9,964 nt of DNA, taken from Candidatus Aminicenantota bacterium (GTDB lineage Bacteria; Acidobacteriota; Aminicenantia; UBA2199). Below are positions 1 to 9,600 of the stretch, piece by piece. A program made the position numbers and the translations under genes. The stretch covers positions 6,871,877 to 6,881,840 of the forward strand of contig CP070627.1 of the NCBI GenBank assembly GCA_020355945.1, read 5' to 3'. The notes under the pieces are model-generated. The model was not told the origin of the DNA, did not search any database, and was given only the letters and a program-made list of their open reading frames with translations. Position 1 is the first letter of the stretch. Every line of letters starts with the position of its first letter.

Positions 1-327
1 TATTTTTCACCGGATGAGCATGAAGATTTAATGAGCAAAGCGGATAAATTCGACTATTTTTTCACCCTCTGGTCCTTGAAAGAGAGCTACATTAAAATAC
101 TGGGTAAAGGCCTCTCCCACCCGTTGAACGCCTTTTCTATCAAATTCAACAGCCCGGAGGAGATCATTATCAAAGTAGAAGGTAAACGGATTGGAGACAT
201 ATTTTTCCGGCAGTATGATGTGGATAAAGCCTATAAAATGGCGGTTTGTGCGGCTCATGACCGGATCCCCGGGCATGTGAATATGGTCACCACAGACCAG
301 TTAACCAAAAAATTTCTTAATTATTAA
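1..327 (+). CDS. Sfp-type 4'-phosphopantetheinyl transferase, C-terminal part (5' end outside window)
   Basis: The frame is open from base 1 to a TAA at 325-327, giving 108 visible residues. The enzyme moves the 4'-phosphopantetheine arm of CoA onto a serine of carrier proteins in NRPS, PKS or fatty-acid synthases, in the cytoplasm. The visible part carries the family signature: YFFTLWSLKESYIK at about 55-96 and GKGLSHPL at 103-126. The Glu and Lys of WSxKES-xxK are the Mg/CoA-site residues known from Sfp. The upstream Asp/Glu metal-binding motif and the N-terminal half of the usual roughly 220-240 residues lie left of the window. The ATG at 31 is internal, because homology continues upstream of it (YFSPDEHEDL). 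The length and Sfp-like sequence argue against the short AcpS type. It could be the last gene of a biosynthetic operon. No functional link to the downstream toxin gene is visible beyond shared orientation. Confidence 0.9.
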   Translation, partial: YFSPDEHEDLMSKADKFDYFFTLWSLKESYIKILGKGLSHPLNAFSIKFNSPEEIIIKVEGKRIGDIFFRQYDVDKAYKMAVCAAHDRIPGHVNMVTTDQLTKKFLNY

Positions 328-342
328 TCCTGGTCATTTTCA

Positions 343-363
343 CTGCAGTTCCTCAGGAAGCAG
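343..363 (+). other. Hairpin 15 bases after the PPTase stop
   Basis: CTGC (343-346) pairs with GCAG (360-363), and TTCC (349-352) pairs with GGAA (356-359). The loop is TCA and there is a two-base AG bulge on the left arm. This is a compact 8-bp stem directly after the upstream gene. It has no following T-tract, so it is not a standard intrinsic terminator. It may protect the 3' end of the PPTase mRNA or assist termination by another route, but it could also be chance. Confidence 0.35.
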
Positions 364-381
364 CGACCTCACCCGGAGACG

Positions 382-445
382 AATGAAAACCAACACAAAC
401 GAACCTGCGCAGCATATAGGGTCCCCGCGCCGAGGGGTTTTCATT
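382..445. repeat. 10-bp perfect inverted repeat with 44-base spacer
   Basis: AATGAAAACC at 382-391 is the exact reverse complement of GGTTTTCATT at 436-445. The spacer is more GC-rich than its surroundings and contains the palindrome CTGCGCAG (405-412) and a CCCC/GGGG pair (423-426 with 434-437) followed by TTTT. As RNA this could form a long-armed structure between the two genes, possibly a terminator-like element for the PPTase transcript. As DNA it could be a looped regulatory site. The function is unknown. Confidence 0.4.
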
Positions 446-449
446 GTTG

Positions 450-471
450 TGCGTCATAAAAAAATGACGCA
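450..471. promoter_or_regulatory. Perfect dyad TGCGTCAT-N6-ATGACGCA, candidate enhancer-binding-protein site
   Basis: The two 8-bp arms at 450-457 and 464-471 are perfectly inverse, separated by six A residues. The symmetry and spacing suit a dimeric DNA-binding protein. Its centre is about 100 bases upstream of the expected start of the sigma-54 promoter at 544-559, the usual distance range for upstream activator sites of NtrC-family proteins. There is no poly-T run after it, so a terminator is less likely. The role as an activator site is inferred from position and symmetry only. No specific regulator can be named. Confidence 0.5.
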
Positions 472-543
472 TCTGTTACCAGGTTAATTTTTATCATCCC
501 TCTAAATCCTTTTATACCAGCAGTTTACAGGTCCCACATAAGT

Positions 544-559
544 TGGCATGATTATTGCA
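544..559 (+). promoter_or_regulatory. Sigma-54 (RpoN) -24/-12 promoter
   Basis: The sequence TGGCATGATTATTGCA matches the consensus TGGCAC-N5-TTGCA at every specified base except the sixth (T for C). The invariant GG (545-546) and GC (557-558) are separated by exactly 10 bases, as sigma-54 requires. Transcription would start near 570, giving a leader of roughly 45 bases before the toxin ATG at 614. Sigma-54 promoters need an ATP-driven enhancer-binding protein, and a symmetrical dyad lies at 450-471. This implies tightly switched expression of the toxin gene. The match is seen directly; activity is inferred. Confidence 0.72.
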
Positions 560-602
560 TACATAAATATTGATAAAAGGAACAATAAATTATTTTTAAA
601 TT

Positions 603-608
603 AGGAGG
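603..608 (+). promoter_or_regulatory. Strong Shine-Dalgarno for the TcA gene
   Basis: AGGAGG sits five bases before the ATG at 614. An in-frame TAG at 602-604 overlaps it, so translation cannot begin further upstream in this frame. Together these fix the start codon of the giant gene with good confidence. Confidence 0.85.
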
Positions 609-613
609 GAAAG

Positions 614-3600
614 ATGGCAGTAAAAGAATTTAAGATTAATGGTCAAGTGATAGATGTTAAAAGCAGGGAAGGGATACCTGGATTTAAAGTCGAGGTATGG
701 GAAAAAGCCTTAGCATGCGAAGACCTACTGGGAAGCGCATTAACCAATGAACAGGGGCATTTTGTTATTGCTTTTGTTACTTCCTCTCATCATGCCATGT
801 TTCATTATAAACAGGCAGTTATTCTATTCAAAATCTACAAAGAGGACCTGTTGGTTAAAAGTACCTATGAATCCATACGAAAAATGGTAGAAAATCACAA
901 TAAAATTGTTATCGAAGTCGATATACCACCGGAACAACTCGCTGTCAGCGGTTATGTTGTTAAAACGGATAGAACACCTGTACAAGGAATGATGGTCAAA
1001 GCTTTTGATAAAGGCTTGGGAAAGGAAATTCCAATGGGAGACTGTCTCACCAATGAGGACGGATATTACCACATCCGCTTCAAAAGCAACCAACTTAGTT
1101 ATAAAGGTAAAAAATCAGCAGACTTAATCGTCCGGGTTTTTGAAAACAAAGAGGCAGAGGAACCGGTGGGCACTTCTCCATTCATACTAAATGCACTGCC
1201 CGAGGAAAACATCAACCTCATGATTGGGAAAGATCAGTATGCCGGGCCTACCTATTATGAAGTACTTGTTGAAAATCTGGAACCCGAATTAAAGGGAGTA
1301 AACCCGGACCTGGATAAAAAGGATGTGATCCATCTGACCAATAAAACCGGTATATATCCCAGGGAAATCGCTTATTTTGCCAATGCCATGAAACTGGCAC
1401 AAACCACGGGGATTGCAGCGGAAATTTTCTATGGCCTCTTTCACCGGCAAATGCCCATCAGTCTCCACGGCCTGCTGTCACAGGATAAAAAAGTACTAAG
1501 AGAGGCATTGGAAACCGCTTGCGACAGGAATATTATCAACCCGGAACTGAAAGAACAAATAGATGACATTATACTCAGCCTTGAAAACCAAAAAGTAGAA
1601 CAAGCATTAGTAGACGAGGGCACTCCCGGGTATGCTTCGTTAAAAGGGCTGCTAAACACCGCGGGTTTAAACGGTGGCAAACAAAACACGTTTGTGAACC
1701 TATATGTAAAAAATGAAGAGCCTATTAAGGCATTCTGGCAAGATTTACGCACCCGGGAAGATTTTGGTGACCAACTGGTAGACCAAATGCAATTCACCTT
1801 TCAACTGGGTGCAGTGACCCGGAATAACCTGTCACTCATCCGGGAACTCAAGGCAGACCCCGACCTTAATATTACAACACTCCGAGACCTGGCAAAACTT
1901 GACCTGGACCTCTGGAAAAGCATTCTTAATAGAGACGAAATCACTATACCCGAAAGCATCAAAGGCGATACAGTAGAAGATAAAAAACACAACTATGCCC
2001 TTACCATGACCCATATTATAGAAGATGCTTTTCCCACCGCAGTAATGGTTAATAGGATGAATTTAAACGATGTGCATTTGACGACCTTCTTTTCCCAAAA
2101 TCCCGACTTTGAATTTCGTTCCTGCCGTGTCAGGGACTATGCCTCGCAGATAAATGAAATCGACAGTTCCGGGAATCTTCTTCAAAACCTGGAAGCCATG
2201 CAGCGGTTGTTCCGTTTGACCCCCAGGTATGATAAATGTAAGGCAATGAAAATATTGTGGGAAAATAACCTTTGCTCTGCCAGTGAAATCTATAGTATGG
2301 GAAAAAGCACCTTTATCAATATGCATGTTTCAGGTGCGGATGAAAGTGAAAAAGCCCAGGCCTCCCTTGACGCCAAAATTCTCTATGCCAATGCCGGCAA
2401 AGTATTTGCAATGGCATTAATGACAATGGCAAAATACGGGTACAGCTTTAATAATGTGGAAACCTATGTAACCCCCACAAATCCTTTGCCCAAAGAACTA
2501 AGTGACGATTTCCCCGACCTGGAATCTTTATTCGGTCCAATCGATTCATGCGAATGTAAACACTGCCGCTCTGTGTTGAGCCCGGCTGCTTACCTGGTTG
2601 ATTCCCTGGTTTTTCTTAAAAGAGGAAAGGTTAAAGATGAAGAAGGAAAACTTATAAACGGTCAATCCGCTTATGAAAAATTCAAAGAACGCCGGCCCGA
2701 TATTGTTAATATACTGTTAGACTGTCACAATACCAATACAACCGTGCCATATATCGACCTGGTCAATGAAGTCCTGGAAAATGCTTTTCTTGTATTGAAT
2801 GATGAGAAACCTGTAAAACCTAATTATCAATATCAACCCCAATTTGATGCGGAACAATTAACAGCCATCCCCGAACATATTGTAGTACCAGTTTATGATA
2901 CACTGGCAGAGGTGAAATACCCGGGTAACTTTTGCTTATGGTTGGAGGAAGCCAGGGTTTACCTGGAGCACCTGGATGTCCACAGGTATCGAATAATGGA
3001 AGTCTTTAGAAATGAAAACTCTGAATCCTCTCCCACAGAAGTGGATATTGCCGTGGAATATCTAAAAATGACACCCGTCGAATATCAGATGGTTATTACA
3101 CAGCTTAATCCCGCGGACTACTTTGGTGTAAATAAGTTTTCTTCGCTGAAAAATGTCCCGTTACTTCTTGAGCAGGCTTTTATTGAATATGAGGAGCTGC
3201 TAGATTTGTTGGCATCCAGGTTTATTAACCCGAAAGGAAAGACTATTACTTACCCGGAAGAGTGCTCTCTCAATGATGCAACAATAGATTTAATAAATCA
3301 AGAATTTTTTAGACTCTATTGTTTTAATTTTTTGAAAAAAAGGTTGGGCTGGACCGTAATCGAATTAGACAAAACCATGAATGCTTTTAATGTTACCAAT
3401 AAGATTGATGACGATTTTATTTTAAATCTTATGTATATCAAACGGTTACATGAAGAACTCAGGGTTCCTGTTGTCAACATGTTAAGCTGGTGGTCTTTAA
3501 TTGATGTTGCCCAATATAATGATACCGAGTGCTTATACAACCGGTTATTTGTAAACCCGATCGTTAATAATCCATTGGTTGAAGACTTTAAATTAAATGA

Positions 3601-6600
3601 TGATGGAAACGATATTATAGGAGTTGACAAAGAAATAAATGATAACAATTATTCGCCCCTTGTTTTGGCAGCCGTCAATATCAGTGAGAATGATTTATGG
3701 CAAATTTGTAGAAACGAGGAATTGGAAGTATTTAGTGATAAGGATCATCCTAATTTTAAAAAGATTAAATTAAACCTGGTTAATTTATCTCATATTTACC
3801 GGGTGGCTTCGTTTGCCAGGGCCCTGGGAATAAGTATCAAGGAATACCTCTCCCTCAAAGCACTCACCAGTAAAGCTCCCCTGGATGCAGTTAAGCCTGG
3901 TCCGGATGAAACGCCTGGCCCCCCACAAAAAACCTTTGAATTTGTAGAAATCTTCAATAAAATTAAAAAATCCGGTTTCGATATCGAAACATTGGATTAC
4001 CTGCTGCGGCACCACTATTCCCCTAATTCATCCATACCACCATCCGATGAAGAGATTTCCCATTTCCTGGAAGAACTGAGAACCGAACTGCAAAAAATCC
4101 GGGATGAAATGAAAATGGAAGAAGGAAACAAACAGGAAATCCTGGATAAAGTGCTCAGTTTAATTATAACGGATGGAGGCAATAAAGATGACCTGGAAGA
4201 AAAATTAAAATTAATATTAAGAGGGAAATTCGATCCGGCTAAAATGTCGGAAGATTTACTGATATTCTTAAGCCTGAGAACAATGTTTAATATGGGAGGT
4301 AACCAGGCTAACCTGGATAAGAAATTAAGTATAGTATTTAAAGATGAAAAAATATTTCTTGAAGCTGGGAAACTTCTTCATCAGCCCTATGACTTTGAAG
4401 AAGAAGAAAAACAAAATTTTATAGAGAAGCATTTTTCGGTATTTCTCAAAACCGAAGAGGAAAGAGCAGGTTTTTTGCTTCGCTGTACTGTAAACAAGGA
4501 AGATAGGGAAGAAACGCTGAGAAATAAATTTTCTTTACTCTATATAGATGAAAATAAGGTTACTGAAGCAATGAAGATAACTCTAGGTAGCTCAACCAGT
4601 CCGATTGATGAACAAAATGAATTCATAAATCAAAATTTTTCTGAATTTATCCACACAGAATCTGCAATTGCAAACCTGACAGGTAGTAATGCGCTTGGAG
4701 ATACGGAAGAGCGGATCGATTTTGTTTTGAAGCCTTTAATGGTACATCTGTCAATTAAATATGTATTACCTCCATTAAATGATTACCTGGAGGATTTGCT
4801 GAAATCCATGACTGATTTGCTGTACTACCTGCTGGATTCCCTGTTGGAATGCCTGCTGGATTATTTAATGGGAAATTGTATCGTTCAGAAATTCTCAGGC
4901 CCTATGGGAATCGATACCGCTGCGGTGAAGGATTTATTAAAAACATATCTGTCCATTCCAAAAGATGCGGATCAAAAGGCGGTCGATGTTTTTTTGGAAG
5001 AAACATTTGTTAACAGAAAACCTGAAGAACCTATTACCAGGGATGTTTTTGAAAGACAATTCAATTCATTTGAATTACTATTCAAAATAGCCATCATTAT
5101 TAATAAATTGGACATTCAAGCGGAAGATTTAGACTTTTTGTTTAACAGGGGACCAGGTATTGACTGGTTGAATTTAGAAGAATTACCACTTGAACCCATT
5201 GTGGAAGACAAAACTTCTTTATTTGAAAGCTGGTTAAGACTCGTCGATGCTTATGACTTGAAAAAAACTGTTTTTGCCGGGAGCAGCTCGATTTTCGATC
5301 TACTTGAGATGGGCTATAATTATAAAAATTACCAGTTAAGCTCTACTGATATAAATGTCGTCAAAGAGAGAATCGTTAATTTACCAAATTTGAATAAAAT
5401 AAGTCACACCAAAAAAGATGTTGATATCCGGATCTCTGAAAAAGACTGGACCATATCTTTTCCCACCGATGAAAAGCTAAAGCAGTTAGAAAAATATTTT
5501 GCCCAGGAATTTCAAAGTAAAAAACCGGGTATAAAATTAGACGTTTTTCAAGAAGGGGAAAAGGAAAAAAAATATAAGTTAAAGTCGTCAGGTTCTGATT
5601 TTTTGGAAAAATTGAAAAGGTTCCTTTATGAATCAAAAATTCTTACGTTTTTGATTGACAAAACCGGATGGGATATATATAGCATTGGGTTTTTGGCATC
5701 TCCTTTTGGTTATAATTTCTTATATAATTGGAATGACGGGACATTTAGCAATTACAGGGACGAGAAGTGGCTGCTGAAGCTGCGAGATGCCATTGCAATT
5801 ATAAAAAGAATCGGCGGTTCCGCCAAACAAATATGGTCCTGGAGTACGGTTAAGGTGACTTCTGATCAATCAAGAGCGATTAAGAATGCCGCCAAAGCAA
5901 AATACGACAATGAAAAATGGCTGGAAATCGCCCCACCTCTCACCAATCAATTGAGAGAAAAAAGAAGAACCGCACTGCTGGGTTACATCCGGGCAAACAC
6001 TCCCGAACCCCTGGATGCCGATGATTTATATGCCTATTACCTGATAGACATGGAAATGAGTGCCTGTGCTATGACCTCCCGTATCAAACAAGCCATTTGT
6101 TCCGTGCAGCTCTTTGTGCAGAGAATTCTCATGAACCTTGAAGACGGAATTGAATTGGACAGGGACGCTGCGGAAGAATGGAAATGGCGGAAAAATTACC
6201 GGGTATGGGAAGCCAACCGCAAGATATTCTTGTTTCCTGAAAACTGGATCGAACCTGAACTGAGAGACGATAAATCTCCCTTCTTTAAAGACCTGGAAGA
6301 TGAACTGCTGCAAGATGAGGTCAATGGGGAAACTGCTGAACGGGTTTATTTGAATTACCTGGAAAAACTCGATGAAGTGGCACGATTGGAAATCAGCGGC
6401 CTGTATAAAGAGGAATATGAAGAGAAAGAAAAAAACATTCTACATGTTTTCGGCCGCACCATGGGCACACCCCATATCTATTATTATTGCCAATGGGTAA
6501 ACGGTTCTTATTGGACCCCCTGGGAGAGGATCGATCTTGATATTGAAGGAGACCACTTGATTCCCGTGGTTTACAACAGGAGGTTGTATCTTTTCTGGCC

Positions 6601-9600
6601 GGAATTCCAGGAAAAAATAATAGCCCCCCCAAAGAATGACCTGGATGGGTATAAGAAATATGAACCTGAAAAATATTTTGAAATCCGGATGTATGGAAGT
6701 GAATACAAAAATGGAAAGTGGTCACCCCCAAAAATTTCCAGGGATTTTGAAGTAGGTCGTAAAGATGAAGAGGCTCCTATTAAGGAAAAAAATGAATATT
6801 TTTTTAGAACTTTCATCACCCGGGATAATGTATTGAAGATTGTCATTTTAGCCACTAAAGAAGGAAATTCAGGAACAAATATCATCACATTTAAAAAGGA
6901 ATTTAAACTTAACAATTGCAATGGAGAATTGGAAGAATCGGAAAGTGAAGGTTCAGATGGTTCCCAATCAAATTTTGTCATAATGCGGCCAGAAGATAGT
7001 GTTATTGACTTTATGAAATTTAAAGAAAAACCGAAAACCGAAACCTCCTTTGTTTTACCCGGCCCTTTGACAATTTTAAAATCCACCCCGGGAGTTTTCA
7101 GGATTGCCTATCCCCATCAATACAGGAATTTTGAGGGGAAAACCAATTTTTTCTATGAAGATGACAACAGGACCTTTTTTGTGGAGCCAAAGAATATTCG
7201 TGATCAATCGGCTCTTGCAGGCTATTCTATTTGGGAAGATGAGGATGACCCGGAGCCGGATCCAGGACCGGAGCCGGATCCAGGACCGGAACCGGGTGTG
7301 GATGTAGAGTTAGATCCCCCAAAATATGATGGTATTTATGAGGAAGAACATATTCCAGAAAATTATCGGCCATGGGAGGAATTTAATGGGGACCCTTTGA
7401 AGGACTGGAAGGATAGATTTGGTTGGTGGATATTTGCCTGGTTTAAGCCCCCCGATGATGATATAAACGGTTGGAATGACCCCAGGGAGTTTATTTTTAT
7501 ACCTGGGGAAAGTCCGGAAACATATACTCTAAGGGATTTCTTTTACGGGAATAATGAGCAATATATTATAAATAGAGATATCTCATACGGGATTAATAAT
7601 ATCCAACCCGTGCTGCAGCCTGTTTCGTACACCACGCCAACCATAACGGAACCGGTTACAAAAAAAAGGAACCTAATGATTAAACCGGCTGCTTTTCAGT
7701 TCCTTACGAATGTATTAGATGATAAAGGAAAAGAACAGGATACCCCACCATCTCTTATGATAATAAATTCCGACCTGGAAGAGAGCGATCGAAAGTACAT
7801 TTTCCATACTTTTTACCATCCCTATGTGTGTCTTTTCAGAAAGCAATTGAATCGATACGGCATTGAGGGCTTGTTAAATCCCGGGAACAGGGACGATAGG
7901 GAAAACCAAGAATTGGTCAGGCAGCAGGTAGAGCAGTTAGAAAAAGAGAGTTTTGAGGATACTTATATCTATAAAAAAGGGAGGATAGAAAGAATAGAAT
8001 ATACAGCATCTAAACAGCTGTATTTTGGATTAATATTTTCTGTCGATGGGAAGGAATGTGGTGATTATTTTCCTTTTAAAGATGACCTTAACAATATACC
8101 TTTAAATTTTGAAGAAAACCTGAATATATCTTACGATTTTAAAGATGAAATGGAAGTGATCGCTTGCTATATATACCCTACCGATCCTCCTTATAAAATA
8201 GGGTACATTACTTTTAAACAAATAACACCAAAAAGTGAAACCGAAACTTTTTCTTATGAGAAATCGGATATTGAAATTCAGGTTAAGCTATGGTATTCGG
8301 TTGAATATAGTTATAATGCCGTGGATAAAACAAAAATTCCAATAGAAAAAATCGATTTTTCTTATGAAGGGGCCTATAGTTGTTACAACTGGGAGCTCTT
8401 TTTTCATGCCCCGCTCCTGGTTGCCACACGGTTGAGCCAAAACCAGAAATTTGCAGAAGCCCAGAAATGGTTCCACTATATCTTCGATCCCACGGAAACT
8501 GAAGAGAAGGCGCCCCGGAGATTCTGGAAGATAAAACCCTTTTACGACTTTTACCAATGCAGTGAAGAGGTTGAAGATTGTTACATTAAAAATTTGAAGA
8601 GATTGATCGAAGAAGGGGATGAAGATTTTATGAACCAGGTGGAACAGTGGCAGGATAACCCGTTCCAACCTCACCTGCTGGCTCGGCTTCGAATTGTGGC
8701 CTATATGAAAACAGTGGTGATGAAGTATATCGATAACCTGATCGCCTGGGCCGATCAATTGTTCAGGAGAGATTCCATCGAATCCATCAATGAAGCCACT
8801 CAATTGTATATCTTGGCTGCTCAAATTTTGGGAAGACGGCCTCAAATAGTCGAGAGCAAGGAGATTTCCTCTGAAAGGTTTGACCAATTGTTAATAGAAC
8901 TGGAAAAACTAAAAGTGGAGAAAAAGCATTCCAATGCATTGCACGATATTGAGACAAGTGTTGTACGTAATTTCAGAACACCTCCATCTACATTTCCCTC
9001 TACAAATACAGATCAAAGCATTACCGGGTTAGACTCTTTTTTTGGTTTCCAGGTACCTGACAACACAAATGGAGACAGTTGGATATTGTATTTTTGTATA
9101 CCCAGAAACGATAAGCTGTTGAGTTATTGGGATACGGTAGCGGATCGCCTGTTCAAGATTCGCCACTGCATGAATATCGAAGGAATCGTACGTCAGTTAC
9201 CCCTGTTTGAACCCCCGATTGATCCAGGTTTGTTGGTAAAGGCAGCCGCCGCGGGCATAGATATCGGCAGTGCCGTTAATGATCTCTATGCACCGCTGCC
9301 CCATTACCGGTTCAGTTATATGCTGCAAAAAGCCCTGGAACTGTGCGGCGAAGTGAAATCCTTAGGCGGAGCCATGTTATCTGCCCTGGAAAAACGGGAT
9401 GCGGAAAAATTAGCCCTGTTGAGAGCCGGTCACGAAGTACAAATGAATAAAGCCATGCGGCAAATAAAAGAACAAAATATCAAAGAAGCAGAAGAATCCC
9501 TGGAATCGATACACAAATCAAAAGAGGTTACACAAATACGTTATAACTATTACAGTTCCAGGGAATATATGAATGCCAATGAAGAATGTCAACTGGAAAA

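Noticed and set aside
31..327. A complete 98-codon gene starting at the ATG at 31
   Set aside because: PPTase homology continues upstream of this ATG to base 1 in the same frame, so it is an internal methionine of a gene cut by the window edge.
423..441. Intrinsic terminator (CCCC-N7-GGGG-TTTT)
   Set aside because: The stem is only four base pairs and the T-run is short and followed by CATTG. It could contribute to a larger structure but does not stand alone as a terminator.
570..596. Sigma-70 style promoter (TTGATA ... TATTTT)
   Set aside because: The boxes are poor, the spacing is short (15 bases), and the region is simply AT-rich. The sigma-54 element just upstream is a far better match.
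6571..7086. 171-codon open frame on the - strand
   Set aside because: It is opposite the neuraminidase-like domain, serine/phenylalanine-rich in the way expected for antisense of a Glu/Lys-rich gene, and has no recognisable protein signature.
6440..7198. Sialidase (neuraminidase) activity
   Set aside because: The domain name is historical. No Asp-box repeats or sialidase arginine-triad context were seen, and the block is standard in non-enzymatic TcA subunits.
7250..7297. CRISPR-like or intergenic repeat array
   Set aside because: The repeat is contiguous without spacers, a multiple of three in length, and in frame within the toxin gene.
8288..8887. 199-codon open frame on the - strand
   Set aside because: It lies wholly opposite one of the best conserved parts of the TcA gene (YNWELFFH to ILGRRPQ). 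Its translation shows no family motif, so it is a shadow of the + strand gene.
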